The notes: generated by a model not told the origin, from the sequence alone. A stretch of 64,000 nt of DNA from Phycisphaerae bacterium (GCA_030745875.1 JASLNT010000038.1:1-64000), one strand, 5' to 3'. Shown: positions 33,780 through 42,983, counted from the first letter of the stretch. Program-made: numbers and translations.

Positions 33780-36700
33780 ATGCGATATACCATACTGAGC
33801 CTTTTATTCGCCGCATCGCTTGCATCGGCCGGTGAGACCTTTCAGGCGGCAAAACCTCCGGATGACTGCCCGTTCCTGAAATCGAAACTCTGCGATGGAA
33901 TCGTCTTCACGGGGCGACACAAGACTTACACCACCGCAGACACATGGTATCCGTCGTGGGCCTCGGACGGGAATCTATACTCGCCATGGACCGACGGGAA
34001 GGTCGGCTCGGTCGGATCCTTTTCCGGCCCGAAGAGATGGACCACCGGGCAGGCGAAGATTGAGGGCGACGATCCTCTGAACCTGAAAATAACATCGCTC
34101 GGTCTGCACAAAGGCCCAGCCGCTCCGTACGGAGGGCGATATCCCTGCGGATCGCTCGTACACGAGGGTGTTTGGTACTACGGTACTTACTGCCTCGACA
34201 AGAAGAAGTATCCATGGGACATCATGGGGCCGTTTGTCGGTTTTCGCATCTCGAAGGATTTCGGAAAAACCTGGACCGACACGCCATGCACGCCCGCCAA
34301 ACCGCTCTTCGGGGAATCGGGCAAGGCGGGGAGCAAGATCAAAATGGGCTCACCGCATTTCGTTGACTTCGGTAAGAACATGCGGCATGCGCCCGACGGC
34401 AAGGCGTATTTAACCGGGCACGGAGCCGCTCGAAAGAACGCAACGTGCAGTTGGGTGTCCGGCGATCAGATATACCTCGCCCGCGTGGCGCCCACTGTTG
34501 ACAATATCAACAATGTCGCCAAATACGAGTTCTTCTCCGGGCACGATGCCCAAGGCAAGGCGATCTGGACAAAGGAATTCGCCCGCATAAAACCCTTGCT
34601 GGAATGGAACGATCGCCTTGGCTGCGTGACGGTCACCTACAACGCCCCGCTTAAGAGATATTTGATGTGCGTCACCGATGGCGGAGCGAGCGGACTGGGG
34701 ACCTACAACACGATGATCCTTGAGGCCAGTCGCATCACCGGTCCGTGGAAACTCGCAGTGTTCATGCCCAAATTCGGCCAGCAGGCCTATTTCGTGAATA
34801 TCCCGTCGAAGTTCATCGGTCCGGACGGCAGGACGATGTGGCTTTGTTTTTCCGACGACTGGGTTCGGAAACATCCGTCCAGTCCCGCGGGAACCAAGTA
34901 CGCCATGTGTCTTTACGAAGTACGTTTGCCCGCTCCCGGCTCGAAAACTCCCGCGGTCAAGACCGATGAATCCCCACCGCCCGCCGACGCCGTTGTTATT
35001 GCATACCGTAAGGGGCTGCCCCAGTCCGAATTTGCAGTTGGACGCATCGTTAAGGCCCTCGAACGCTCAGGCAAGAAGAGCGTTACAGTCGATCTGACCA
35101 AGTCTCCCAAGGCCCCTGACGTGGCGATTCTCATCGGCGCCGATGATTCGAAGTTGGCAAAAGGGCTGTTGGGCAAACTGTCCGCCGATACAGCGATCAA
35201 ACCCCAGGGCTTCCGCATCGCTCGGGGTTCGGGGAATACGCTGTGTATTCTGGCAAGCGATGCTTCCGGCGCGATGTATGGCGGCCTGGATCTGGCCGAG
35301 CAAATCACTTTCCGCACACCGCTGGCGAAGATATCCGAGAAGGTGTCGGCGCCTGCGATTTCACGTCGCGGGATCAAGTTCAACATTCCACTCGACGCCC
35401 GCACCCCCAGCTACGACGATACAGGCGACGCAGCACAGAAGAACATCGCCGAGATGTGGAGCTTTGATTTCTGGCAAGAGTTCCTCGACGAACTTGCTCT
35501 CCACCGCTACAACACGCTGACGCTCTGGAATCCCCACCCGTTCCCATCGCTGGTTAGATGCCCCGATTACCCCGACGTCGCCCTTGCCGACGTCTGCGTA
35601 CCCGCTATCAAGCCGGAATACAAGTCTCGATCCTGGCGAGAACCGCAGTACGTCTCTCCAAAAGTACTTGAGAATTTGAAGATCGTCCGCAAGATGACAA
35701 TCGCACAGAAGATCGCCTTCTGGCGTCGCGTATTCAAACACGCCGCCGACCGCGGAATCGATGTCTACTGGATCACGTGGAACGTCATGGTCAACAGCGC
35801 CGAGGGCAAATACGGGCTGACAACCGCCCAGGACAATCCCAAGACAATCGCCTACATTCGCCAGTGCGTGCGACAAACCATACTGACCTACCCCAAACTG
35901 AAGGGTATCGGGGTTACCGCCGGCGAAGGAATGAGGAATCGCAAGGACAAGTACGACCGCGAGAAATGGCTGTGGCAAGCTTACGGAATGGGCGTGATCG
36001 ACGCAAAGAAAGCCCAGCCCGACCGCCATGTCCGGTTCATCCACCGCGTCTGGAATTCCGGGATGGACAGGATAATGGCCGATTTCGCCGCTAACTACCC
36101 CGACTCATTTGAAGTCGGATTCAAATACGCTCGGGCAAGGCTTTATTCGTCAACCAAGCCGCCGTTCGTAAAAGATCTCCTGACCGAGATGAAGACACAC
36201 AAAGTCAAGGGATGGTGGAATCTTCGCAACGACGACATATTCAACTTCCGCTGGGGAGATCCTGATTACGTACGCGAATTCCTGCAGAATCTCCCATCCG
36301 CTGACCTTACCGCGGGATACCACATGGGTTCGGACGGGTACGTCTGGGGACGCGAACACACCTCCACGGAACCCGACAATCCCCGCCGGCTTGAGATACG
36401 AAAGCACTGGTACAACTTCATGCTTTGGGGGCGGTTGGGCTATGATCCCAAGCTGGATCGCGCTTTCTTCGAGAAGGTCTTGTCCTCACGCCTTCCGCAG
36501 GCCCCTCCCGCAACGCTCTACAACGCCTGGCAGGCCGCATCGAAAATTATTCCGCAGGTCAATCGATTCCACTGGCGAAACTGGGACTTCATGTGGGCGG
36601 TTGAAATATGCACCGACCAGCGAAAAGGCTTTCATACCGTAGAAGATTTCATCACCTGCCCCACCATGCAGGACGCCGGGCTGGTGTCAATCCGAGACTA

Positions 36701-37133
36701 TGTTGAACAGACCGCTAAGGCTCAAACAGTCAAGGGAATCTCACCGCTGGTAGTGGCCGATCGCCTGTACGGCCATGCAGGCGCGGCGGCTAAGGCGATT
36801 GCCGCCATCCGGGACAAAACGTCCAAACCTGGCAAGGAACTCCGCCGCACACTAAGCGACATCGAGGCTATGAGCCTGCTCGGACGGTATTACGCATCCA
36901 AAATACGCGGCGCCGTTGCCCTTCAGAGGTTTCGCGTGGAGAAGGATGCAGACCAGCAGAAAGTTGCTGTCAAACAGCTGACCATTGCGGCGGCTCATTG
37001 GAAGCGTTACAGCCGAATTGCATCGAGTCTCTATAATCCGCAATTGTTGGCGAGGACCCGTCGAACCGACTGGACCGCCATCCAGAAAGATGTGGACAAG
37101 GACATCGACATCGCAGGCAAGAAATCCCAATAG
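33780..37133 (+). CDS. Secreted DUF4185-like propeller fused to a GH67-like glycosidase
   Basis: A 1117-aa exported protein with signal peptide (TILSLLFAASLASA) and AAGGAG 8 nt upstream. Residues ~20-390 resemble DUF4185, a five-blade propeller (WASDGNLYSPWTDG, FRISKDFGKTWTDTP, GSPHFVDFG, LMCVTDGG). Residues ~400-500 form an alpha/beta domain like the GH67/GH20 N-terminal domain (FRIARGSGNTLCILASDASGAMYG after a reported core). Next comes a TIM-barrel region (RRGIKFNIPLDAR, HRYNTLTLWNPHPFPSLV, GIGVTAGEG) and a helical C-terminus. A uronic-acid-cleaving glycosidase is a reasonable guess. GEG in GVTAGEGMRN and other acidic residues are candidates for catalysis, unproven. Confidence 0.72.
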   Translation: MRYTILSLLFAASLASAGETFQAAKPPDDCPFLKSKLCDGIVFTGRHKTYTTADTWYPSWASDGNLYSPWTDGKVGSVGSFSGPKRWTTGQAKIEGDDPLNLKITSLGLHKGPAAPYGGRYPCGSLVHEGVWYYGTYCLDKKKYPWDIMGPFVGFRISKDFGKTWTDTPCTPAKPLFGESGKAGSKIKMGSPHFVDFGKNMRHAPDGKAYLTGHGAARKNATCSWVSGDQIYLARVAPTVDNINNVAKYEFFSGHDAQGKAIWTKEFARIKPLLEWNDRLGCVTVTYNAPLKRYLMCVTDGGASGLGTYNTMILEASRITGPWKLAVFMPKFGQQAYFVNIPSKFIGPDGRTMWLCFSDDWVRKHPSSPAGTKYAMCLYEVRLPAPGSKTPAVKTDESPPPADAVVIAYRKGLPQSEFAVGRIVKALERSGKKSVTVDLTKSPKAPDVAILIGADDSKLAKGLLGKLSADTAIKPQGFRIARGSGNTLCILASDASGAMYGGLDLAEQITFRTPLAKISEKVSAPAISRRGIKFNIPLDARTPSYDDTGDAAQKNIAEMWSFDFWQEFLDELALHRYNTLTLWNPHPFPSLVRCPDYPDVALADVCVPAIKPEYKSRSWREPQYVSPKVLENLKIVRKMTIAQKIAFWRRVFKHAADRGIDVYWITWNVMVNSAEGKYGLTTAQDNPKTIAYIRQCVRQTILTYPKLKGIGVTAGEGMRNRKDKYDREKWLWQAYGMGVIDAKKAQPDRHVRFIHRVWNSGMDRIMADFAANYPDSFEVGFKYARARLYSSTKPPFVKDLLTEMKTHKVKGWWNLRNDDIFNFRWGDPDYVREFLQNLPSADLTAGYHMGSDGYVWGREHTSTEPDNPRRLEIRKHWYNFMLWGRLGYDPKLDRAFFEKVLSSRLPQAPPATLYNAWQAASKIIPQVNRFHWRNWDFMWAVEICTDQRKGFHTVEDFITCPTMQDAGLVSIRDYVEQTAKAQTVKGISPLVVADRLYGHAGAAAKAIAAIRDKTSKPGKELRRTLSDIEAMSLLGRYYASKIRGAVALQRFRVEKDADQQKVAVKQLTIAAAHWKRYSRIASSLYNPQLLARTRRTDWTAIQKDVDKDIDIAGKKSQ

Positions 37134-37139
37134 GAGACG

Positions 37140-38729
37140 CTACTTTGTCTTCGGGCTGGTTATTCGTCCCATAAACAGGATACTCGCGGTCTTCTTGTCG
37201 CGAATAATGAACAGGAACGGTCGATCTGCCTGGAACGTCGGCGTGAAGGGCCTGTTCACTGGTGCAGCCGTTAGCTCCGCCATCATAACAGCTGTTGCAG
37301 CGGCGGCTTCGGTGCCCTTTTCGTTCACCTCGACAAACGCCTTGTGGATAACCCTGCTGATGTAGAGTCTAAGCCTGGGGTCTTGCGAGGCGCACATTCC
37401 GGTAAAATCGGCTCCATTGGCGCCGCGCGGATTCGTGAACGCCCGCACCATGCCCATGGCTTTGAGCGTATCGTTCATTTCGTACTTTGTCTCCAGTTTG
37501 AACTTCGGAAGGAAGACGTGCGTCTTGCGTTTCTTCAGGTTGCTGATCCACGTCGCCAGGTTCTCCGTGGTGAGCTTCTTCTCGATGGCGCCCAAACCGT
37601 CATGTGAATTCGGGGCAATAAGGACCATGGTGATATCATCGCCCTTGTAGGGCAGTTCGAGCATGGCGAAGCCTTCAGCTCCCGCGTAGAGCCCGGTCTT
37701 CTGCCCGAATTTGATCCTCATCGGCGTTTTGAATAGTGATCCGTCAGCTTTGAATGCTCCGTAGCGGCCGATCTCAAGACTTCGAGCGTTCATAACGGGC
37801 GTCTTAATCTTCTTTCCGCCCGCAAGAGTGAAATCGCGCGCTTGGGTGTTTGTTTCCTTGAAGGGGACGGACCACTGGCCTTTGAAATATATCGCATTAG
37901 TGAGTATCAGACGGAGGAGTCTGGCTTCATCGGGGGGCAACTTAGGGATAATGTCCTTGATGCGGTCCTTTGTCTGCCCGGCGACCCAGTTGTTGACCTT
38001 TACCCTTTCGGCGGGGAAGTTGTTCTTGAAGTCGGCGGGGAATATACCGCCCGTCTTATAGTGCTTGTTGATCGTTTGTACATAGCTGTCCAGGAACGGA
38101 TACGTCTTCTCGCCCCAGAGAGCGTTGGCGATGCGAAGTTCGTACTGGTCGATTTGGGCTGCGGTCTTATTGAACTCGGCGGCGGCGGATCGTTCGGCCT
38201 GCGCCGCCTGACGATACTCTCGCCATTTTCGTTGCTTGAGGAGGCGCTTGGTTTTGCTCTTGAGAGTCTCCAGGTTTTTGCGAAGTACGGGGATCTTCTT
38301 CCGCGCCGCCTGCTGAGCGGGCGTGTCTTCACCCGTTAATCGGTCGTTGAGCCCAGCCATTCCAGTGTGAATCAGCGACGTGCGCCACGGCAGGAGTTGT
38401 GCGTCCTTACCGACATTCCTGGCGACTTTCGGAAAACGCAAAACTTTGCCCATTTCCATTGCAGTGGCGCCGCGTGCGCCCTCCGCCGTCATCGCAAGCG
38501 CGCTCGAAACCGAATAAGGAGAGAAGAAGAGATTCTTCCCTTCGTTCTCCGCGGCCAACTGTTTGAACAGATCGAACGCGAAGTCGCTGTTGGCCTGCAC
38601 TGCATGCTTGACGCCCCCCTGTTCGGTTTCGACCGCCAACAATTCGCCCGCCCCGCCGGTCACGTCACCCAAAGGCGTTATCAGGCATACCATTCCGACA
38701 ATCACGAGAATACGGGCAAGCTGTTTCAT
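37140..38729 (-). CDS. Secreted serpin with a long helical insertion
   Basis: A 529-aa serpin, about 130-150 residues longer than usual. After a signal peptide, the core matches the family (NLFFSPYSVSSALAMTAEGARG, LRIANALWGEKTYPF, LILTNAIYFKGQW, LPKFKLETKYEMN). A charged helical insertion of roughly 60 residues (QQAARKKIPVLRKNLETL onwards) sits just before the LRIANALW strand, in the helix C-D area. The reactive loop has an inhibitory hinge, GTEAAAATAV. Counting Gly as P15 gives P1-P1' as Leu-Thr, which suggests chymotrypsin-, elastase- or subtilisin-like targets. The P' side is about seven residues longer than in alpha-1-antitrypsin. AAGGAAG precedes ATG 38729. It probably protects an extracellular enzyme. 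Confidence 0.9.
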   Translation of the reverse strand: MKQLARILVIVGMVCLITPLGDVTGGAGELLAVETEQGGVKHAVQANSDFAFDLFKQLAAENEGKNLFFSPYSVSSALAMTAEGARGATAMEMGKVLRFPKVARNVGKDAQLLPWRTSLIHTGMAGLNDRLTGEDTPAQQAARKKIPVLRKNLETLKSKTKRLLKQRKWREYRQAAQAERSAAAEFNKTAAQIDQYELRIANALWGEKTYPFLDSYVQTINKHYKTGGIFPADFKNNFPAERVKVNNWVAGQTKDRIKDIIPKLPPDEARLLRLILTNAIYFKGQWSVPFKETNTQARDFTLAGGKKIKTPVMNARSLEIGRYGAFKADGSLFKTPMRIKFGQKTGLYAGAEGFAMLELPYKGDDITMVLIAPNSHDGLGAIEKKLTTENLATWISNLKKRKTHVFLPKFKLETKYEMNDTLKAMGMVRAFTNPRGANGADFTGMCASQDPRLRLYISRVIHKAFVEVNEKGTEAAAATAVMMAELTAAPVNRPFTPTFQADRPFLFIIRDKKTASILFMGRITSPKTK

Positions 38730-38965
38730 CGTTCTTCCTTTCCATTCTGAGCGGTTGAAGTGCATGCGGTTCAGCGTAGAATCCGGCTCCCGCAGCAACG
38801 GTGTTGCGATTTTCAGATCCATACGGAACTCTATCGTTGCGATCAGCGTAAGCGAACCAGGCAATCGTCGTTTGAGACCATATTACATTCTATACAATTG
38901 CCCGTCGGGAGTCGCTATTTGTCCCTATACTACAGACTCCGCCCTCGACGTGTTAATGAATTGAG

Positions 38966-39181
38966 TTAGCGCCCTTGCCTGGCGCCAAGACACTGCACGT
39001 GACGCACAACAACTTCTTCCACCTGCTCAGCCGCCATCGTTTCAACCGTTATGGATCGCTTTTCAGCAGGAAGTTTGCGAAGATGACGTGCGGGACAATC
39101 GTCAAGAGCATCGCCCATTGGGCATCCCGCCACAAGGCTCCTGAGAAGGCGTCTTTGGTCCTCAATTGACCCAATCTCCAT
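38966..39181 (-). CDS. Small 71-aa cysteine-containing protein, unknown function
   Basis: A 71-aa protein with no signal or membrane segment, and Cys residues in VAGCPMGDALDDCPARHLR and VRHVQCLG. The pattern CP-x6-CP followed by RKLP and a terminal RHxxCL looks like a conserved small family I have seen in several phyla, but I cannot name it. The start ATG 39181 has GGGAG 8 nt upstream and lies about 40 nt after the predicted transcription start of a consensus promoter, which makes this a real gene. It is flanked by the serpin and the zincin on the same strand but has its own promoter. Confidence 0.7.
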   Translation of the reverse strand: MEIGSIEDQRRLLRSLVAGCPMGDALDDCPARHLRKLPAEKRSITVETMAAEQVEEVVVRHVQCLGARQGR

Positions 39182-39227
39182 AGTGTATCTCCCATGCACC
39201 GAAACATCACATCCGCCTCATATCAGT

Positions 39228-39256
39228 ATTATACGATCATACGCGGACGATGTCAA
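39228..39256 (-). promoter_or_regulatory. Perfect consensus sigma-70 promoter
   Basis: On the minus strand, TTGACA (39251-39256) and TATAAT (39228-39233) have exactly 17 bp between them, a 12/12 match. It drives the 71-aa gene. It is the strongest promoter seen in the window. Confidence 0.85.
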
Positions 39257-39413
39257 CCGCGCGACATAGTCGCTTTTCCAGATTAGAGAGAGTATTGCGA
39301 TAAAACGCCCGTCGTAGGACGAATTGCCCCGCCCATACCCCACCGATAATTGCCCCGGAAAGCCGCTTGGACTCTTTGTTGCGCCCCACATCATCGCCAT
39401 CAGCCCTGCCTGG

Positions 39414-40886
39414 TCACTCGGCGGGTTTGCTCTCCGCCGCCGAGCGGGCCTTAGCCTGCAACGCCGAAAGTAACGCAGTACTGCTAACGCCTTCATCGTC
39501 AATCACACGAAACTTGAACTTCATATCGCCCAATTGCCTCCTCAACTCAGGAAGGCGGATGGCAACCTTTCGGGGCATCTTCTCACGCCGAGAAATCAGA
39601 ACCGGAGCAATCGACTGCGTCTGTCCGTCGGATGTTATTCGCCAAGCACCTATATATCGCAGTCCATATGGAGATTCGATGATGACCTGATCGGCCTTGA
39701 GGTCCGCTTGCATTGTAATCTTCCCGCCCTTCTTCCAAACGCGATCGTCAAGAGCGAAGAATCGATTCGGAGCTAGCGCCCCACCGCTTACCGGCGCCCA
39801 GTATGCGACCTGGTTGTCCTTGAATTCAACGAACTTCTTTTGCCTGGCGTGGGGAGGATCAACCAAGGTGAAGAAGCGATTAAAACGGTCGTGCCCTCGG
39901 GTCATAATATCCTGAACGTCGCGGCTGTGAGGCAGGCCGAAGGTATGCCCGATTTCATGCAGCGCGGCGCCCATGGTGGTCGACGCGTTGGCCCAGAACG
40001 TATGCCTGCCCACCGAATCGCTGAATACTTCCTTGGGATCCACAGCCGTAGCGTTCATGAATGCAGCCTGGGCGCAAGAGATACTGTCGGGCCAGCTAAA
40101 AAGATCGCCCCCCCCAAACAACGCCAGATATCCGCCCCCCAGCGCCGTATGCGCCCCAACCTTGCCCGTCTCAGGGTCAAAACGCGTAAACGCCGGGATT
40201 ACAAGATTCTTGGCTCGCCGATGGGGCGATTGTCTCTTCAATTCCAGGACCGCCTCAGAATACAACTGATTGCCCGTGAGCTTCTGATAGTAGCTCGCCT
40301 CCCGTCTACCCTTGAGAATATGAACTTTCACCCGCCCGCGATCATCCAATTCCAGATTAAACGTCCGCCTGCCCAGCCCCAGGTCGCCCAGCCGCTCGGC
40401 AGTGAACGTCTGCATAAGCTTCATAGCCGTATCCAGCTTGCCGCGCCAGTTCTGAGGATCGCCCTTCAAGGGCGTCTGAAAACGCGTGTCGCCCGACTTG
40501 TCAACGAAGTAATGCACCCGCACAACGTACGGGTTAGTCTGCGGTTTGTAGTTTAAAGACAGATTGACCTTCGACGCACCGGCAATGATGGTGAGCTTGT
40601 TTGCGCCCGGTACAAGTTCCGCCAACACTTTGAACCGTCCCGCTCGCGCCAATCCAGTCCACTGACCGGTTGGCTTCGATGAGTCGTTTCTCGCAGTAAC
40701 AACGCCCAATTTGGCGTCAGACACCTCGCCCCGAATCAGAACTACAGGGAAACGAACAGCTTCACCCGAAGAGAAATTCGCAACGCGAATAGCAGGTTGT
40801 CGCGGCGCAGCCTGGCTGGTCCCGGCGATAAACGCCGCACACAGCACACCCCCAATAATAAATCCAAACGCTTTATGTCTCTTCAT
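39414..40886 (-). CDS. Secreted zinc metallopeptidase (zincin, PF12044-like)
   Basis: A 490-aa exported protein with a clear signal peptide (FGFIIGGVLCAAFIAGTSQA). An Ig-like N-terminal region covers residues ~30-120, followed by the catalytic domain. The zinc motif HEIGHTFGLPHS matches the extended HExxHxxGxxH zincin signature, with a downstream DIMTRG as the likely Met-turn. The order resembles the putative metallopeptidase family including yeast YIL108W. The C-terminus is a beta-rich jelly-roll-type domain. The -10-like TATATT is 6 nt before ATG 40886 with no Shine-Dalgarno. It lies in the same strand run as the serpin and the 71-aa gene. Confidence 0.82.
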   Translation of the reverse strand: MKRHKAFGFIIGGVLCAAFIAGTSQAAPRQPAIRVANFSSGEAVRFPVVLIRGEVSDAKLGVVTARNDSSKPTGQWTGLARAGRFKVLAELVPGANKLTIIAGASKVNLSLNYKPQTNPYVVRVHYFVDKSGDTRFQTPLKGDPQNWRGKLDTAMKLMQTFTAERLGDLGLGRRTFNLELDDRGRVKVHILKGRREASYYQKLTGNQLYSEAVLELKRQSPHRRAKNLVIPAFTRFDPETGKVGAHTALGGGYLALFGGGDLFSWPDSISCAQAAFMNATAVDPKEVFSDSVGRHTFWANASTTMGAALHEIGHTFGLPHSRDVQDIMTRGHDRFNRFFTLVDPPHARQKKFVEFKDNQVAYWAPVSGGALAPNRFFALDDRVWKKGGKITMQADLKADQVIIESPYGLRYIGAWRITSDGQTQSIAPVLISRREKMPRKVAIRLPELRRQLGDMKFKFRVIDDEGVSSTALLSALQAKARSAAESKPAE

Positions 40887-40929
40887 AACACGAATATAAC
40901 AGATCGCAGCCCTCAACTGGTAATGCCTA

Positions 40930-40958
40930 TTGGTTAACGGTGAGGCAATTGTTATTAT
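40930..40958 (+). promoter_or_regulatory. Promoter of the endonuclease III-like gene, leaderless type
   Basis: TTGGTT at 40930-40935 and TATTAT at 40953-40958 have a 17-bp spacer. Six nt separate the -10 box from the ATG at 40965. It diverges from the zincin gene. Confidence 0.5.
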
Positions 40959-40964
40959 TCCCGC

Positions 40965-41639
40965 ATGTCAACCGCACAAACGCTTGTGGAAATGTACGAG
41001 GCGATGCTTGCCCGGTTCGGCCACCAGGGATGGTGGCCTGGCGATGGGCCGCTTGAGGTCTGCATTGGAGCAATCCTAACGCAAAACACCAATTGGAAGA
41101 ACGTCGAAAAAGCTCTCAACAACCTCCGGGGCGCTCGGGCGGTGAGCATTTCCGCTCTCCACCAGATGGATCATGAAACACTGGCCGGGCTCATCAGACC
41201 CGCCGGATACTACAACATAAAAGCCAAGCGCCTGAAGAACTTCATCGCTCATGTATACGAAAGCTACGGGGAGGATATCGAGGCGTTCCTTGACCGGAGC
41301 GTCTCCACATTGCAGCAGGAACTGATGCCCATAAACGGAATCGGGCGTGAAACCGCCGATTCCATTATCCTGTACGCAGCCGAAAGACCTACATTCGTTA
41401 TCGACCGCTACACCTGCCGTATAATGGTCCGCCACGGACTTGCGTGTCTCGAAGACGACTACGAACAAGTAAAGGATATGTTCGAGACGTCGCTGCCCGA
41501 AGAGCTAGATCTCTGGAAAGACTACCACGCGCAGATCGTAGCAGTGGGCAAACAATACTGCCGCCCCAAAGCGAAGTGCGACGGATGCCCGCTGGAGTCA
41601 TTCCCGCACGATCCCGCGGCTGACCAATTCATCCAGTAG
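40965..41639 (+). CDS. Endonuclease III-like DNA glycosylase
   Basis: A 224-aa HhH-GPD protein. The N-terminal part contains AILTQNTNWKNVEKAL, the helix-hairpin-helix is LMPINGIGRETADSIILYA, and the catalytic Asp follows in FVIDRYT. The usual catalytic Lys of endonuclease III is not obvious near the HhH, so it may be a monofunctional glycosylase. The C-terminal iron-sulfur motif is YC-x5-C-x2-C (YCRPKAKCDGCPL), one Cys short of the four expected. It acts in base excision repair. It is a single gene with its own near-leaderless promoter. Confidence 0.88.
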   Translation: MSTAQTLVEMYEAMLARFGHQGWWPGDGPLEVCIGAILTQNTNWKNVEKALNNLRGARAVSISALHQMDHETLAGLIRPAGYYNIKAKRLKNFIAHVYESYGEDIEAFLDRSVSTLQQELMPINGIGRETADSIILYAAERPTFVIDRYTCRIMVRHGLACLEDDYEQVKDMFETSLPEELDLWKDYHAQIVAVGKQYCRPKAKCDGCPLESFPHDPAADQFIQ

Positions 41640-41649
41640 ATCGGATCGC

Positions 41650-42807
41650 TCAGGAGTGGACCTCGATATCCATCATCTCGCACTGGCCGGACCAGTGCCC
41701 ATGCGATGCATTGGCTGCTTTTAGCTGCTGTTGTCGCATGCGGAGGCGTTTTTCCCGAGGCATGTCGCTGAACTTCACGACCCGATCGCGTCCTGTGTCT
41801 TTCGCCAGCAGCAAGGCCTGATCGGCGAAATATGTTAGCATCGTCGGCGCGGTTATTTCTGCATTGTCGGGAAAAGTAGCCTGGCCGATCGAAACGGTGA
41901 CATGAATATCCTCGCCGAATACGGTGAACTTCCGCGCGCTCACTTCCTGACGTATTCTCTCGGCGAATATCACCGCCTGTTCCTGATCGGCTTTGGGAAG
42001 CAGAATGCAGAACTCCTCCCCGCCTGTCCGGGCCACGACGTCAGACTCACGCACCGACCTTGTCAGAATCACAGCGAGTTCCTTCAGGACGTAGTCGCCG
42101 CTATGGTGCCCGTGTGTGTCGTTTACAACTTTGAAGTGGTCGATATCGAGCGCCAGAATGCTAAGCGACGTGTTGTATCGTTTGGCTGACTTGAATTCAT
42201 GCTCGAGTATGTTCCCGAAAGATCTCACGTTCCTGACGTGCGTCAGAGGATCAGTTGTGCACTTGGCTTCAAGCGCCTTGTTGTCTTTTCGCAAACGGAT
42301 GAGGAGTTTCTGCTCGCGATCCAATACCAACTCCAACGCTTTTCGCGACGAATCCAACTGGGCGTACAGATCCTTTATTCGCAACATCGCCCGGACTCTC
42401 GCCCGCACTTCCACCGCAGAAGTCTGCTCGTGAATCACGTCGTCGGCTCCGCTGTTCAGGAAGCGACACCTCTGCGCTTCGGCCGAGTCCGCCGACATTA
42501 TCATGACCGGGAGGTACGGCATGGGAGAGATTCTCCGAAGAACGTTCGGAAGATCCGCATCGATGGAATCGTCGAGGGGCATGTGCAGAATTACAAGATC
42601 GACGCCCTTTCCCCTGACCGAAGCGAAAGCGTCTATCTCGTCTTCGGTGGCGGTGATCTTCCATTCGTCGCAGTGGAGGTCCGGGCACGAGGCCCCGGTC
42701 TGCAACACTCCCATTGAGAACAACAGTATGCGTGAGTCGTCAATTCGATCTTTTCTGGTCATATTCGGGTCTTTGTGGGCCTCGATGGCCTTCTGCGCGT
42801 TACTCAC
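41650..42807 (-). CDS. Diguanylate cyclase with degenerate receiver domain
   Basis: A 385-aa protein. An N-terminal receiver-like domain (~15-150) has HMPLDD where the phospho-acceptor Asp is expected, so normal phosphorylation is unlikely. A coiled linker follows (~150-200). The GGDEF domain has an intact catalytic motif GGEEF and the inhibitory RxxD site (RESD) five residues before it. It should make cyclic di-GMP with product inhibition. Start GTG 42807 is favoured by a promoter-like TTGGGG-17-TAAATT ending 11 nt before it; ATG 42762 is an alternative. The cyclase may be activated by partner binding rather than by a kinase. Confidence 0.87.
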   Translation of the reverse strand: MSNAQKAIEAHKDPNMTRKDRIDDSRILLFSMGVLQTGASCPDLHCDEWKITATEDEIDAFASVRGKGVDLVILHMPLDDSIDADLPNVLRRISPMPYLPVMIMSADSAEAQRCRFLNSGADDVIHEQTSAVEVRARVRAMLRIKDLYAQLDSSRKALELVLDREQKLLIRLRKDNKALEAKCTTDPLTHVRNVRSFGNILEHEFKSAKRYNTSLSILALDIDHFKVVNDTHGHHSGDYVLKELAVILTRSVRESDVVARTGGEEFCILLPKADQEQAVIFAERIRQEVSARKFTVFGEDIHVTVSIGQATFPDNAEITAPTMLTYFADQALLLAKDTGRDRVVKFSDMPREKRLRMRQQQLKAANASHGHWSGQCEMMDIEVHS

Positions 42808-42818
42808 CGGCTGTATGC

Positions 42819-42847
42819 AATTTACACGCTAACCGCATCTGCCCCAA
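42819..42847 (-). promoter_or_regulatory. Possible promoter of the diguanylate cyclase gene
   Basis: Minus-strand TTGGGG (42842-42847) and TAAATT (42819-42824) have a 17-bp spacer, ending 11 nt before GTG 42807. It is a moderate match. Confidence 0.35.
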
Positions 42848-42955
42848 CGGCGTGCAGTAACACCGTCCGCTTAGAGCTTAAGATACGCTGTGTCCCCCAA
42901 ACAAATCTGACTTCACATTCCTATGGCAACGCAGCGTGACGCACGAAAGACGATG

Positions 42956-42983
42956 TTGCCTGACAGACGCAAATCACTATAAT
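42956..42983 (+). promoter_or_regulatory. Promoter of PPi-phosphofructokinase gene
   Basis: TTGCCT at 42956-42961 and a perfect TATAAT at 42978-42983 have a 16-bp spacer. The leader of about 55 nt contains a hairpin: TGCCGAC (42993-42999) and GTCGGCA (43007-43013) with a 7-nt loop. Confidence 0.65.
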
